A stretch of 64,000 nucleotides of DNA from Magnetospirillum moscoviense (GTDB lineage: Bacteria; Pseudomonadota; Alphaproteobacteria; Rhodospirillales; Magnetospirillaceae), in assembly GCF_001650635.1 (NCBI RefSeq), contig NZ_LWQU01000152.1:62001-126000 (forward strand), read 5' to 3'. This document shows, piece by piece, positions 8,757 to 18,697 of this stretch. A program made the position numbers and the translations under genes. Position 1 is the first letter of the stretch. The number at the start of each line of letters is the position of its first letter. The notes beneath the pieces were generated by a model. It searched no databases. It worked only from the letters and a program-made list of their open reading frames with translations, and was not told where the DNA came from.

Positions 8757-9980
8757 ATGATCCCCAAGCTCACCCTTGACGCCTTCGCGCTTTCGCCCGC
8801 GACATCGGCCGCGCTGGAATATTTGCCGGGCGACCGCGCCTTCCTGCGCACCACCCTGGCGATCCAGACCGGCGGCATCCAGGCCGCCACCGCCCATTAC
8901 GGCCGCCATCCCTCGCCCGATATCCTGGTGGTGGAATCGGGGTCCGATGCCGAAGGCTTGATGGCCGAACTCGAGGCCTTGGCCGAAATGGTCGAGCCCG
9001 GCCTGAAGGTCGTGGTCATCGGCACCGTCAACGACATCGCCATCTATCGCCGCCTGATCGGCCAGGGGGTCGCCGACTATCTGCTGGCCCCGGTCGATGG
9101 CCCCACCCTGGCCGCCAGCGTCAAGGCGCTGTTCCGCGACCCCGCCGCCGCCCCGCGCGGCCGCCTGATCGCCACCATCGGTGCGCGCGGCGGCGCGGGC
9201 GCCAGCACCGTCGCCCACAATGTCGCCTGGGCGCTGGCCGACGGCGCCGGCCAGGACGTCGTGCTGGTCGATCTGGACCTCGCTTTCGGCACGGCGGCGC
9301 TGGCCTTCAACCTGGAACCGCGCCAGTCGGTGGCCGAAGCCCTGTCCCAGCCCGACCGTCTGGACGGCGTGCTGCTGGACCGCTTCATGGTCGAACGCGG
9401 CGACCATCTGAAGGTGCTGTCGACCGCCGGCAACCTGCGCGACTTCCCGGTGGTGACGGTGGACGCGGTGGAAAAGCTGGTGGACCTGGCGCGCCAGTCG
9501 GCGCCCATGGTGGTGCTGGACCTGCCGCATCTGTGGACCGACTGGACCGTCGCCCTGCTGGCCCAGGCCGACGAGGTGCTGGTGGTGGCCCGTCCCGACC
9601 TTGCATCCTTGCGCGATTGCCGCAACCTGCTGGACCAATTGTCCGCCCGGCGCGGCGGCGAGACCGGCCTGCGCCTGGTGCTGAACCAGCGCGACGCCGC
9701 CCGCAAGGTCCAGTTGACCGCCGCCGATTTCCAGGACACCTTGAAGATCAAGCCGACCGCCTGCCTGGCCTATGAGCCGCAGGCCGTGGGCGAGGCGGCC
9801 AATGCCGGCCAGATGATCGCCGAAAGCTGCGGGCGCAACCACCGCTTAAGCCAGGCCTTCACCGATCTGGCCGCCACGATCGCCGGCCGCCCCCTGCCGG
9901 CACGAGCCGCCAAGGGTCTGTCGGCCGACCGTCTGAACGAGTTGTTTCGCCGCCTGATCCCCGCCAAGGCCACCGCCTGA
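8757..9980 (+). CDS. cpaE: Tad pilus localisation ATPase-like protein CpaE/TadZ
   Basis: A 407-residue protein with an N-terminal receiver-like domain (about 1-125, without a clear phospho-acceptor) and a C-terminal MinD/ParA-type fold. The deviant Walker A reads GARGGAGAST near residue 142, so the signature lysines of MinD proteins are missing, as is common in CpaE/TadZ. A Walker A' region VLVDLDLAFG follows. In the family it positions the pilus machine, often at a pole. It lies 11 bases after cpaD and 16 before cpaF. Confidence 0.9.
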   Translation: MIPKLTLDAFALSPATSAALEYLPGDRAFLRTTLAIQTGGIQAATAHYGRHPSPDILVVESGSDAEGLMAELEALAEMVEPGLKVVVIGTVNDIAIYRRLIGQGVADYLLAPVDGPTLAASVKALFRDPAAAPRGRLIATIGARGGAGASTVAHNVAWALADGAGQDVVLVDLDLAFGTAALAFNLEPRQSVAEALSQPDRLDGVLLDRFMVERGDHLKVLSTAGNLRDFPVVTVDAVEKLVDLARQSAPMVVLDLPHLWTDWTVALLAQADEVLVVARPDLASLRDCRNLLDQLSARRGGETGLRLVLNQRDAARKVQLTAADFQDTLKIKPTACLAYEPQAVGEAANAGQMIAESCGRNHRLSQAFTDLAATIAGRPLPARAAKGLSADRLNELFRRLIPAKATA

Positions 9981-9996
9981 TCGAAGGATTTCATCG

Positions 9997-11370
9997 ATGT
10001 TCGGCCGCCGCGCCAGCCCCGCCCCCTCTCGACCCGCCGCGCCGGTGCGCGACGACAAGGTCGTGGCGGCGGCGCCGGCTGCGGTGGCGGCCGAGCCCGA
10101 CCAGCGCCTGCAGGCCCTGAAGGCGACCGTCTTCGCCGACCTGATCGACGCGGTCGATGTCGCCGAACTGGCCCGGCTGGATCGCGGTTCGGTGCGCGAG
10201 GAAATCGGCGACATCATCGCCGAGATCATCACCATGCGCCAACTGACGCTGTCGGCGGCCGAGCAGCACAGTGTGGTGGCGGAAATCTGCGACGACGTGC
10301 TGGGCCTGGGGCCGCTGGAGCCGCTGCTGGCGCGCGACGACATCGCCGACATCATGGTGAACGGCTATGACAAGGTCTATATCGAGACCGACGGCCAGAT
10401 CCAGCTGACCGACATCAAGTTCCGCGACAATGCCCAATTGATGAATATCTGCCAGCGCATCGTCTCGGCGGTCGGCCGGCGCGTCGATGAATCCAGCCCG
10501 ATCTGCGACGCCCGCCTGGCCGACGGCTCGCGCGTCAACGTCATCGCGCCGCCCTTGGCCATCGACGGCCCGACGCTGACCATCCGCAAGTTCAAGCGCG
10601 ACAAGCTGACCTTGGAAAAGCTGGTGGGCTTCGGCTCGATCAATCCGGCCGGGGCCAGGCTTTTGCAGATCATCGGGGCGTGCCGCATCAACACCATCGT
10701 CTCGGGCGGCACCGGCTCGGGCAAGACCACGCTGCTCAACTGCCTGACCCGCTATATCGACGAGGGCGAGCGCATCGTCACCTGCGAGGACGCCGCCGAG
10801 CTGCAATTGCAGCAGCCCCACGTGGTGCGCCTGGAAACCCGTCCGCCCAACCTGGAAGGGGTCGGCCAGATCACCATGCGCGACCTGGTCAAGAACTGCC
10901 TGCGCATGCGGCCCGAACGCATCATCGTCGGCGAGGTGCGCGGCCCCGAGGCGTTCGACCTGTTGCAGGCGATGAATACCGGCCATGACGGGTCGATGGG
11001 CACCATCCACGCCAACAACCCGCGCGAGGCCATCAGCCGCATCGAGAACATGATCGCCATGGGCGGCTATAACCTGCCGGCCAAGACGGTGCGCGAACAC
11101 ATCGCCGGCGCCGTGCAGGTGATCGTCCAGGCCGCCCGCCTGCGCGACGGCTCGCGCCGCATCACCCACGTCACCGAGGTCATGGGGATGGAAGGCGAGG
11201 TGGTGACGCTGCAGGACCTGATGGTGTTCGAAATCACCGGCGAGGACGCGCAAGGGCGCATCCTGGGCCGGCACCGTTTCACCGGCCTGCGTCCCGGTTT
11301 CTGGGAACGGGCCCGCTATTTCGGCCGCGAGCGCGAACTGGCCGAAGCGTTGGAGGACAGCCATGCCTGA
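9997..11370 (+). CDS. cpaF: Tad secretion ATPase CpaF/TadA
   Basis: Cytoplasmic hexameric VirB11-type ATPase that powers Flp pilus extension and retraction. The 457-residue protein has an N-terminal helical domain, then Walker [10 protein letters not shown] near 236. The Asp box [11 protein letters not shown] follows, then the Walker B region [16 protein letters not shown] and the His box [15 protein letters not shown]. The ATG follows a GAAGGA-type ribosome binding site. The stop overlaps the tadB start by 8 bases, indicating coupled translation. Confidence 0.95.
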   Translation: MFGRRASPAPSRPAAPVRDDKVVAAAPAAVAAEPDQRLQALKATVFADLIDAVDVAELARLDRGSVREEIGDIIAEIITMRQLTLSAAEQHSVVAEICDDVLGLGPLEPLLARDDIADIMVNGYDKVYIETDGQIQLTDIKFRDNAQLMNICQRIVSAVGRRVDESSPICDARLADGSRVNVIAPPLAIDGPTLTIRKFKRDKLTLEKLVGFGSINPAGARLLQIIGACRINTIVSGGTGSGKTTLLNCLTRYIDEGERIVTCEDAAELQLQQPHVVRLETRPPNLEGVGQITMRDLVKNCLRMRPERIIVGEVRGPEAFDLLQAMNTGHDGSMGTIHANNPREAISRIENMIAMGGYNLPAKTVREHIAGAVQVIVQAARLRDGSRRITHVTEVMGMEGEVVTLQDLMVFEITGEDAQGRILGRHRFTGLRPGFWERARYFGRERELAEALEDSHA

Positions 11371-12391
11371 CCGCCAAGCCAACATGGTGCTGGACAGCCT
11401 GATCGAGGTGCTGAGCCTGGTGCCGACCTCGGTGCTGATGCTGGTGTTGGTCCTGTTGGCGGCGCTGATCGCGGCCGGCGCGCTGATGGTCCAGCACCTG
11501 ACCGGGCCGCGCGCGCGCCTGAAGCGGCGCATCGGCGCCATTACCGGTCAGGGCGACAAGGCCCGCCCGCTGGCCGCCGGCCCCAGGAAACGCAACGTCG
11601 CCGCCAAGCTGAAGGCGGTCGAGGAAACCCGCCAATCCACCAGCCGCACCGGCCGCCTGCGCCAGGCGCTGATCCATGCCGGCCTGACCATCACGCCCGC
11701 CCGCTTCGTGGTGATGTCCATCGCCGCTGGCCTTAGCTTGACCGCATTGTGGTGGCTGGCCCGCCTGCCGGCCCTGGGCCTGCCGCTGATCCTGGTCTCG
11801 GGCCTGCTGGGCCTGCCGAAACTGACCTTGAGCATCCTGATCAACCGCCGCCGCGCCAGCTTCAACGCCTTGTTCGCCGACGGGCTGGACATCATCATTC
11901 GCGGTGTGCGTTCGGGCCTGCCGCTGGGCGAGTGCCTGATCATCGTCGGCCGCGAGATGCCCGACCCGGTCGGCGAGGAGTTCCGCCTGATCACCGAGGG
12001 CGTGCGGCTGGGCCTGACGCTGGATGAATGCCTGGCCCGCACCGTCGATCGCATGCCGACGCCGGAATTTCGTTTCTTTTCCATCGTGCTGTCGATCCAG
12101 CAGACCACCGGCGGCAATCTGGCCGAGACCTTGTCCAAGCTGGCCGACGTCCTGCGCAGCCGCAAGAAGATGCGCGACAAGGCCCAGGCGATGTCGAGCG
12201 AGGCCAAGGCCTCGGCCGGCATCATCGGCTCGTTGCCCATCGCGGTGGGCTCGCTGCTGGCGGTGATCGCGCCGCAATATATCGGCCTGCTGTTCACCAC
12301 CAATGCCGGCAACCTGATGCTGGCCGGCGGCGGCCTGATGATGTTCATGGGCGCGCTGGTGATGCGCCGCATGATCCACTTCGACATGTAG
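11363..12391 (+). CDS. tadB: Tad inner-membrane platform protein TadB/CpaG
   Basis: A 342-residue GspF-domain inner-membrane protein that forms the pilus platform with TadC. It has an N-terminal membrane segment (about 15-38), paired central segments (MSIAAGLSLTALWWLARL and following), a GspF core (NALFADGLDIIIRGVRSGLPLGECL) and C-terminal membrane helices ending RRMIHFDM. It overlaps cpaF by 8 bases and is followed by tadC after 9 bases. Confidence 0.92.
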   Translation: MPDRQANMVLDSLIEVLSLVPTSVLMLVLVLLAALIAAGALMVQHLTGPRARLKRRIGAITGQGDKARPLAAGPRKRNVAAKLKAVEETRQSTSRTGRLRQALIHAGLTITPARFVVMSIAAGLSLTALWWLARLPALGLPLILVSGLLGLPKLTLSILINRRRASFNALFADGLDIIIRGVRSGLPLGECLIIVGREMPDPVGEEFRLITEGVRLGLTLDECLARTVDRMPTPEFRFFSIVLSIQQTTGGNLAETLSKLADVLRSRKKMRDKAQAMSSEAKASAGIIGSLPIAVGSLLAVIAPQYIGLLFTTNAGNLMLAGGGLMMFMGALVMRRMIHFDM

Positions 12392-12400
12392 GAGGCGGCG

Positions 12401-13351
12401 ATGTCCCTGACCCTGCCCGACCTGATCACCGCCCTTTCCTTCCTGGCCGCCTTTTCGTCGGTGCTGGCGGTGGGCCTGCCCTTGCTGATCCGCAGCCAGC
12501 GCGGCTCGCGCCTGAAGGCGGTGGCCGCCCAGCGCGAGACCTTGTCGCAATCGCGCCTGGCCGGCTTCAACACCCGTGCCCGCCTGCAGCCCCATCGCCA
12601 TGAAGGCCTGGTCAAGGCCTTGCTGGCCCGGCTGAAGCTGTCGGCCTGGCTGGACGACCGCAATCTTCGCCGCCGCCTGGCCCAGGCCGGCTGGCGCGGG
12701 CCGTCGACCATGCTGAACTTCCTGTTCGCCCGCCTGGCCTGCCCGGTCGGCTTCCTGGCTTTGTCGCTGCTTTATGTCTCGGGGGTGTTCGCCGACAAGC
12801 CGACCATCATGAAGCTGGCGATGGTGGCAGGCGCCACCTGGTTCGGCGCGGTGCTGCCGGCGATCTTGCTGACCAACGCCATCCAGAAGCGCCAGCAGGT
12901 GCTGACCCGGGCCTTCCCCGACGCGCTGGACCTGATGGTGATCTGCGTCGAGGCCGGCCTGTCGATCGAGGCCGCCTTCGCCCGCGTCACCGCCGAAATG
13001 GCCGACAGCAGCCCTGAAATGTCGGAAGAGATCGGCCTGACCGGGGCGGAACTGGCCTTCCTGTCCGACCGCCGCCAGGCCTTCGAGAATTTCGCCGACC
13101 GCACCGGCCTGGCCGCGGTGAAAAGCCTGACCACCACCTTGCTGCAGGCCGAGAAATACGGCACGCCGGTTTCGGTGGGCTTGAGGGTCTTAAGTCAGGA
13201 AAACCGCGACGCCCGCCTGACCGCCGCCGAGAAGAAGGCGGCGGCGCTGCCGGCCAAGCTGACGGTGCCGATGATCCTGTTCTTCCTGCCGGTGCTGTTC
13301 CTGGTCATCGCGGGGCCTGCGGGGATTCAGGTGGCGGGGATGATGAAATAA
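12401..13351 (+). CDS. tadC: Tad inner-membrane platform protein TadC/CpaH
   Basis: A 316-residue second GspF-domain platform protein. It has N-terminal and central membrane segments, the core ALDLMVICVEAGLSIEAAFARV, and a C-terminal helix LTVPMILFFLPVLFLVIAGP. GGAGG sits 5 bases before the ATG. It is the last gene of this Tad operon. No TadD, TadE, TadF or TadG genes follow, so minor pseudopilins must be encoded elsewhere or be absent. Confidence 0.92.
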   Translation: MSLTLPDLITALSFLAAFSSVLAVGLPLLIRSQRGSRLKAVAAQRETLSQSRLAGFNTRARLQPHRHEGLVKALLARLKLSAWLDDRNLRRRLAQAGWRGPSTMLNFLFARLACPVGFLALSLLYVSGVFADKPTIMKLAMVAGATWFGAVLPAILLTNAIQKRQQVLTRAFPDALDLMVICVEAGLSIEAAFARVTAEMADSSPEMSEEIGLTGAELAFLSDRRQAFENFADRTGLAAVKSLTTTLLQAEKYGTPVSVGLRVLSQENRDARLTAAEKKAAALPAKLTVPMILFFLPVLFLVIAGPAGIQVAGMMK

Positions 13352-13374
13352 AGGGGTTCGGCAGAACGCCCCCC

Positions 13375-13821
13375 CTATTCCCGCGACATCCCCGCCGGCG
13401 GGAAACGGTCGCGGATGTGGCGCCACAATTCGTCCCGGACCTGGCGATAGGCGTCCAGCCGGGTCTCGCGGCTGCCTTCCACCGCCGTCGGGTCGAAGGT
13501 CGGCCAGTATTCCACCTCGCAGGCGAAGTGGCGGACCAGATCGACCGCCTTGTGCTGGGCCTCTGGGCTCAGCGACACCACCACGTCGAAGCTGGAATCC
13601 TCAAGATCGTCGAAGGTCCGGGGCTTGTGGCGCGAGACGTCGATGCCGATCTCGTCCATCACCGCCACCACGAAAGGGTCCAGCTCGCCATGCTTGACGC
13701 CCACCGAATCGATGAAGATCCGCTTGCCGTGCAGGCGTTTCATGATCCCCTCGGCCATCGGCGAGCGGACGGAATTAAAGGTGCAACAGAACAGGACGGC
13801 GCCTGGAAGGTCTGCCGCCAT
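13375..13821 (-). CDS. Low-molecular-weight protein-tyrosine-phosphatase-like protein
   Basis: A 148-residue cytoplasmic phosphatase fold. The P-loop CTFNSVRSPMAEG near residues 13-25 has the CxxNxxRS pattern shared by LMW tyrosine phosphatases and ArsC-type arsenate reductases. The C-terminal YWPTFDPT segment carries the general-acid Asp region. It lies 2 bases after the UPF0262 gene and ends a hisG-hisD-UPF0262-phosphatase run. The in vivo substrate cannot be told from sequence. An arsenate reductase is less likely, as no ars genes are nearby. Confidence 0.85.
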   Translation of the reverse strand: MAADLPGAVLFCCTFNSVRSPMAEGIMKRLHGKRIFIDSVGVKHGELDPFVVAVMDEIGIDVSRHKPRTFDDLEDSSFDVVVSLSPEAQHKAVDLVRHFACEVEYWPTFDPTAVEGSRETRLDAYRQVRDELWRHIRDRFPPAGMSRE

Positions 13822-13823
13822 GA

Positions 13824-14300
13824 CTATCCTCGGATATGCAGAACGCAGATCAACGTGAACAACCGGCGCGCGGTGTCGAAATCGACATCGATCCGCCCGG
13901 CCAGGCGGTCGCGCAGCAATTCCGAACCCTCGTTGTGCAGGCCGCGCCGGCCCATGTCGATGGCCTCGATCTGCGACGGCAGCGCCGTCTTGATGGCGCT
14001 GTAATAGCTTTCGCAGACCAGGAAGTAATCCTTCACGATCGACTGGAACTGCCGTAGCGGCAGCGGCACCTGGGTCAGCGGCTGGTCGTCGGGCTGGCGG
14101 ACGTCGAAGATCAGCCGGTTGTCCTCGAGCCGAAGATGCAGATGATAGGGACCCGTGAAGTCGCCGCCCTGGGGAGCGAAATAATTCTCCTCCAGCAGGT
14201 CGTAGATGGCGATGTTGCGCTCGTGCTCGACCTCGGGCTTCCTGCGCACCATGGTCTTTTCGTCGAGCTGGATGTGACCCAGCCGTTGCCGATGCGGCAT
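13824..14300 (-). CDS. UPF0262 family protein
   Basis: A 158-residue conserved protein of unknown function, recognised by the family core SIVKDYFLVCESYYSAI followed by PSQIEAIDMGRRGLHNEGSE. The family is essentially alphaproteobacterial and is commonly found next to hisD, as here (gap of 5 bases). No membrane segment, signal peptide or catalytic motif is visible. The N-terminus (RLGHIQLDEKTMVRRKPEVE) matches the family, supporting the ATG at 14300. Confidence 0.88.
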   Translation of the reverse strand: MPHRQRLGHIQLDEKTMVRRKPEVEHERNIAIYDLLEENYFAPQGGDFTGPYHLHLRLEDNRLIFDVRQPDDQPLTQVPLPLRQFQSIVKDYFLVCESYYSAIKTALPSQIEAIDMGRRGLHNEGSELLRDRLAGRIDVDFDTARRLFTLICVLHIRG

Positions 14301-14305
14301 TTGGG

Positions 14306-15607
14306 TCAGCTCCTGGGAATGTTCAGGCGCAGCGCCACAGACAGGCCGTGGGCGCCCAAGCCCTCGGCCGCCGCCAGCGCCACCGCCGCCGGGCCGATGG
14401 CCCGCAACGATTGGGCGTCGCAGCCCAGCAGCGTGGTCCGCTTCATGAAGTCGTGCACCCCCAGCCCCGACGAGAAGCGCGCCGAGCGCGCCGTCGGCAG
14501 CACATGGTTGGGGCCGCCGATATAATCGCCGACCGCTTCCGGGGTATAGCGGCCCAGGAAGATGGCGCCGGCATTGGTGACCTTGGCGGCCAGGGCGTCG
14601 GGGTCGGCCACCGCCAGTTCAAGATGCTCGGGCGCGATGCGGTCGATCAGGGCCACCGCCTGGTCCAGGTGGGACACGGTGACGATGGCGCCGTGGGCGT
14701 TCCAGCTTTCCCGCGCGATGGCGGCGCGCGGCAAGGTCGCCAGATGGGTCTCGACGGCAGCGGCGACGCGCTCGCCGAAGGCCGCATCGTCGGTGATCAG
14801 GATGCTTTGGGCGGCGGTATCGTGCTCGGCCTGGGAGAGCAGATCGGCGGCGATCCAGGCCGGGTCGTTGGCGCCATCGGCCACCACCAGGATTTCCGAG
14901 GGGCCGGCGATCATGTCGATGCCGACCGCGCCGAAAACCTGGCGCTTGGCGGCGGCGACATAGGCGTTGCCGGGACCGACGATCTTATCGACCAGGCGGA
15001 TGGTCGCCGTGCCATAGGCCAGGGCGGCCACCGCCTGGGCACCGCCGATGCGGTAGATCTCGTCGATGCCGGCCAGCCGGGCGGCGGCCAACACCAGCGG
15101 GTTCAACTGGCCGTCGGGGGTGGGAACCACCATCACCAAGCGGCCGACACCGGCCACCTTGGCCGGGATGGCGTTCATCAGCACCGAGGACGGGTAGGCG
15201 GCGGTGCCGCCCGGCACATACAGGCCGGCGGCCTGGACGGCGGTCCAGCGGCAGCCCAGCCGTACGCCGGCCGCATCGGTGTACTGATAGCCCTCGGGCA
15301 ATTGGCGGCGGTGGAAGTCGCGAATCCGCTCGGCCGCCAGTTCCAGCGCGGCCATCAGCTCGGCCGGCACACGGGCCAGGGCGGCATCGACCTCGGCGGC
15401 GGGGATGGCCAGGCCCGAGGGCGTCAGGCCGGGCAGCCGGTCGAAGCGGGCGGTATAATCGATCAGCGCCTGGTCGCCCCGGGCGCGGACATCGGCGATG
15501 ATGGCGGCGACGGAATCATTGACGTCGGCGGCGGTCTCGCGCTTGTCGTCCAGCAGGGCGGCGAAGGCCTGCTCGAAGTCGGCGGCGGCCGCGTCAAGCC
15601 GCTGCAT
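14306..15607 (-). CDS. hisD: Histidinol dehydrogenase
   Basis: Catalyses the last two steps of histidine biosynthesis, from histidinol to histidine with NAD+, in the cytoplasm. The 433-residue protein shows family blocks [49 protein letters not shown] and [17 protein letters not shown], with the zinc-site residues in SQAEHD. I take the ATG at 15607, preceded 5 bases upstream by GAGGG. An ATG at 15625 is in frame but less well placed. The start overlaps the hisG stop by 14 bases. Confidence 0.95.
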   Translation of the reverse strand: MQRLDAAAADFEQAFAALLDDKRETAADVNDSVAAIIADVRARGDQALIDYTARFDRLPGLTPSGLAIPAAEVDAALARVPAELMAALELAAERIRDFHRRQLPEGYQYTDAAGVRLGCRWTAVQAAGLYVPGGTAAYPSSVLMNAIPAKVAGVGRLVMVVPTPDGQLNPLVLAAARLAGIDEIYRIGGAQAVAALAYGTATIRLVDKIVGPGNAYVAAAKRQVFGAVGIDMIAGPSEILVVADGANDPAWIAADLLSQAEHDTAAQSILITDDAAFGERVAAAVETHLATLPRAAIARESWNAHGAIVTVSHLDQAVALIDRIAPEHLELAVADPDALAAKVTNAGAIFLGRYTPEAVGDYIGGPNHVLPTARSARFSSGLGVHDFMKRTTLLGCDAQSLRAIGPAAVALAAAEGLGAHGLSVALRLNIPRS

Positions 15608-16262
15608 CACGGCCCTCGCAGGCATTGCGGAAGGAATCGATCCAGCCGGTCATCTCGGCCGGACGGGTCTTCAGGGCGGCGCGATTGACGATCAGCCGGC
15701 TGGTCACCTGGGCGATCACCTCGACCTCTTTCAGGCCGTTGGCCTTCAAGGTCGATCCGGTCGAGACCAGATCGACGATGCGCGAGCACAGCCCCAGCGA
15801 CGGCGCCAACTCCATGGCGCCGTTCAGCTTGACGCACTCGGCCTGGACGCCATGCTCGGCGAAATAGCGCCGGGTCACTTCCGGGTATTTGGTGGCGATG
15901 CGGACATGGCTCCAGCGGCGGGGATCGTCGGTCAGGGCCAGATCCACCGGCTCGGCCACCGACAGGCGGCAAGCGCCGATGCCCAGGTCCAGCGGAGCAT
16001 AGATTTCCGGATAATCGAATTCCATCAGCACGTCGTTACCGGCGATTCCCAGATGAGCGGCGCCGAACGCCACGAAGGTGGCGACGTCGAACGAGCGCAC
16101 GCGGATGATGTCGATATGGGGATGGTTGGTGGCGAACCGCAACAGGCGGGTCTTGGGATTGTCGAACTCGGCCTCGGGCTCGATTCCGGCGGCGCGCACC
16201 AGGGGCATCGCTTCGTCGAGGATGCGTCCCTTGGGCAGGGCAATCACCAGCTTGTCGTCCAT
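15594..16262 (-). CDS. hisG: ATP phosphoribosyltransferase, short form
   Basis: First enzyme of histidine biosynthesis. The 222-residue protein is the short HisG(S) form: it has [19 protein letters not shown] at the N-terminus and the PRPP-binding segment [17 protein letters not shown], but lacks the C-terminal regulatory domain of the long form. Short HisG needs the HisZ partner for activity, and no hisZ gene is in this window. ATG 16262 is preceded by AGGTG at a spacing of 8. A GTG four codons upstream is possible. It is cotranscribed with hisD. Confidence 0.93.
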   Translation of the reverse strand: MDDKLVIALPKGRILDEAMPLVRAAGIEPEAEFDNPKTRLLRFATNHPHIDIIRVRSFDVATFVAFGAAHLGIAGNDVLMEFDYPEIYAPLDLGIGACRLSVAEPVDLALTDDPRRWSHVRIATKYPEVTRRYFAEHGVQAECVKLNGAMELAPSLGLCSRIVDLVSTGSTLKANGLKEVEVIAQVTSRLIVNRAALKTRPAEMTGWIDSFRNACEGRDAAA

Positions 16263-16317
16263 CACCACGGTCACCTGACTCCAAAAAGGGGAGGTATTCT
16301 TACCTTTAATCCAAACG

Positions 16318-17367
16318 CTATACCAGTCCCGCGAGGCGTTCGGCCAGCCAGCGGCCGATCTTGGCCGCCCCTTGCGGAGTGTTGTGCAGGCGGTCGTAGA
16401 AGTCGCCTTGCTCGAACACCAACTCGCGGGCGAGGTCCAGGCACAACAGGCCTTCGTCGCGGCACACCTGCACGGTGGCGCGGTTCATCTCGGTCAGCAG
16501 GCGGTAATGATCGATCCCGTTCAGTCCGTCGGCGGCGGCCAGGCCCTGCACCTTGCCTCCGACCACCCGGTAATCGCCGCGCGGCTGGGTGACGAAGACC
16601 GGCACCGCCCCCATGGCGTGGATGCGCTCGGCCAGCAGCGCCAAGCGCTTGCGGTAGGATTCTGGATGCGAGGCGGTCTGATCGGACCGCCAATCGGGCT
16701 TGTTGGGCACGTCGGTCCATTGTGCCTTGGACCAATCGACCGGCTCGTGGGTCAGGCGCGCCCGTTTGGCGGCGACCAGCCCGGTCAATCGGTCGATCAG
16801 GCCCAGCACGGCGCTTTGCTGGCGGATGATCTTGACCAGCGATTGCTGCTTCAGGTCATCGACCCACGCCCCGGTGATGTGGATGTCGTTGATGCCGGCA
16901 TAGACGATGACGAAGCGCGGCTTCAGGCCCGGCACATGGGGCAACCATTCCTCCATGGCCTTGAGGTGGCCGATGGTGCTTTGGCCATCGATGCCTGCAT
17001 TGGCCACCACCACGCCGTCGCGGCCCAGTTCGACCAGACGCCGTTCCATCACCGCCAGCCAGGTCTGGTCTTCCGGCAAATAAAGCTGGTTGGTGGTGCT
17101 GCCGCCGATGGTGACGATGTTGACCCGGGCCGGATCGACCTCGCCGCGAAAGCCCCAGCGGTCACGGCGGAACGGGTGGGTGCCGCCGCCGGCATAAAGG
17201 CTGGAGGCATCGACGGTCGTCGCCACCCCGCGCGGCAGGCCCAGCTTGTCCAGCGGATCCGAGGACAGCCACGTCCCGAACCACAGCTCGGCCGCCGCCA
17301 CCAGGGCCAGCAGCACCAGCAGGTTGATGGCGACGATCTTGAGTATCTTGGCAGCCTTGGCGAACAT
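16318..17367 (-). CDS. Membrane-anchored SGNH/GDSL-type hydrolase
   Basis: A 349-residue protein with an N-terminal signal-anchor (about 9-27) and a periplasmic SGNH-hydrolase domain. Block I is [12 protein letters not shown] with candidate nucleophile Ser90. Block III is YAGINDIHI with Asn160. Block V is [16 protein letters not shown], holding the Asp-x-x-His pair. Family members hydrolyse or transfer acyl groups on polysaccharides and other esters, and the substrate here is unknown. It lies upstream of hisG on the same strand with a 55-base gap, so it may share a transcript. Confidence 0.75.
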   Translation of the reverse strand: MFAKAAKILKIVAINLLVLLALVAAAELWFGTWLSSDPLDKLGLPRGVATTVDASSLYAGGGTHPFRRDRWGFRGEVDPARVNIVTIGGSTTNQLYLPEDQTWLAVMERRLVELGRDGVVVANAGIDGQSTIGHLKAMEEWLPHVPGLKPRFVIVYAGINDIHITGAWVDDLKQQSLVKIIRQQSAVLGLIDRLTGLVAAKRARLTHEPVDWSKAQWTDVPNKPDWRSDQTASHPESYRKRLALLAERIHAMGAVPVFVTQPRGDYRVVGGKVQGLAAADGLNGIDHYRLLTEMNRATVQVCRDEGLLCLDLARELVFEQGDFYDRLHNTPQGAAKIGRWLAERLAGLV

Positions 17368-17421
17368 CGCCGGGTTATACCGCCGATGGGGGCCGTGGGC
17401 AATCGGGCTGGGCGGTGGGGC

Positions 17422-17940
17422 CTATTTCTCGATCAGTTCGAGATTGGCCTCGAAGTTCAAGGTCACCGGGCAGGGCGAGCGTTCCTCGCCGCCGACCTTG
17501 CAGATGGCCGGCCAGGCCCCGGCATTGCCGACGTCCAGTTTCAGGTATTGCGCCAGCTTGCACGAATAGATCCGCTCGATCGACTGGCCGGGGGCCACCT
17601 CGGCGGTCGGGATCAGCCACGAATTCAGCGGCACCTTATGGCTGTCGAAGGTGTGGATCATCAGGAACAGGCCGACCTTCTCGGTGCCGGTGTTGAAGGC
17701 GCGGGCCAACAGGCGGCACGCGCTGCGTTCCGGCACGCCGGGATAGCTGACCTGGGTGATGGCGACGCGGAAGCCGCCGATCGGGTCAAGCACGGTGGGG
17801 GCCGGCTTCAGCATCCGCTTCTGGATGGCGATCGAGGGCGGCGCCGGCTTGTCCGCTCCGCCGCCACCACCCGCCGCCCAGCCGGACATCGGCAGCAAGG
17901 TCGCCACCAGGACCGCGATCCAGGCGGCGGACCCGCGCAT
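17422..17940 (-). CDS. Secreted protein of unknown function
   Basis: A 172-residue protein that I do not recognise. It has a clear Sec signal peptide (AWIAVLVATLLPMSGWAAGG) followed by a Gly- and Pro-rich linker, then a compact domain with four cysteines (ERSACRLLAR, RIYSCKLAQ, WPAICKVGG and RSPCPVTLN) that could form two disulfides in the periplasm. Its ATG overlaps the Lrp-family stop by one base (TGATG), so the two are translationally coupled. That gene order may hint at regulation by the Lrp protein, which is inference only. Confidence 0.6.
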   Translation of the reverse strand: MRGSAAWIAVLVATLLPMSGWAAGGGGGADKPAPPSIAIQKRMLKPAPTVLDPIGGFRVAITQVSYPGVPERSACRLLARAFNTGTEKVGLFLMIHTFDSHKVPLNSWLIPTAEVAPGQSIERIYSCKLAQYLKLDVGNAGAWPAICKVGGEERSPCPVTLNFEANLELIEK

Positions 17941-18446
17941 CAGCGCTCGTCCTCGTCGACTTCGGGACCGGCCTCGACATCGATGGGGATGCCCGGCTGG
18001 TGCTTGGAATTGCGGATGGCCAAGCTGCTCTTGACGTGGCTGATGTTGGGAGCCGCCGTCAGCTTGGTGGTCAGGAAACGCTGATAATCGTCCCAGTCAT
18101 GGGCGACGATCTTCAAAAGGAAATCCGTCTCGCCGGCCAGCATGTGGCACTCGCGCACCTCGGGCCAGGCCAGCACCAGTTCCTCGAACGCCTTGAGATC
18201 GGCCTCGGCCTGGCTGTTCAGACCGACATGGGCGAAAACGGTGACGTTGAAGCCCAGGGCGTGCGGCTCGATCTCGGCGTGGTAGCCACGGATGTAGCCC
18301 GCCTCTTCCAGGGCGCGGACACGGCGCAGGCAGGGCGGCGCGGAAATGCCCGCACGCCGCGCCAATTCGACGTTGGTCATCCGACCGTCGGCTTGCAGAT
18401 CCGCCAGGATACGGCGGTCGATCCGGTCGAGCTTGACCCGTTGCAT
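17940..18446 (-). CDS. Lrp/AsnC family transcriptional regulator
   Basis: A 168-residue DNA-binding regulator. It has an N-terminal winged helix-turn-helix (LDRIDRRILADLQADGRMTN, then ELARRAGISAPPCLRRVRAL) and a C-terminal RAM effector domain (ECHMLAGETDFLLKIVAHD). Family members respond to amino acids or related metabolites. It has an acidic C-terminal extension (VEAGPEVDEDER) beyond the usual length of about 150. It is transcribed divergently from the peroxiredoxin gene across a 251-base gap, so it may regulate its own promoter, or the peroxiredoxin. Confidence 0.92.
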   Translation of the reverse strand: MQRVKLDRIDRRILADLQADGRMTNVELARRAGISAPPCLRRVRALEEAGYIRGYHAEIEPHALGFNVTVFAHVGLNSQAEADLKAFEELVLAWPEVRECHMLAGETDFLLKIVAHDWDDYQRFLTTKLTAAPNISHVKSSLAIRNSKHQPGIPIDVEAGPEVDEDER

Positions 18447-18620
18447 TCAAGGGACTCCAAAAGGACGGTGTTTCACGAAATTATATTACCAAGCCTTCGC
18501 GCATCCGCCAAGCCCGCGATTCCGCCGACGCGAACTATTCCAACAAAGCCCGGGAAAGGTCGCTTCGACGGAAAGGTCTACCCAATCAGGGGATGGGAGC
18601 CACTTTACAATCATTCCACC

Positions 18621-18649
18621 TTGTACAACCACCGCGACCCAGCTAGATT
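18621..18649 (+). promoter_or_regulatory. Candidate sigma-70 promoter of the peroxiredoxin gene
   Basis: TTGTAC (18621-18626) and TAGATT (18644-18649) are separated by exactly 17 bases, about 50 bases before the peroxiredoxin ATG at 18698. The assignment is by consensus only. Confidence 0.45.
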
Positions 18650-18697
18650 ATCGTCTCTGAATTCGCTTAACCCCATTTTGTATATGGAGACCGAAGG

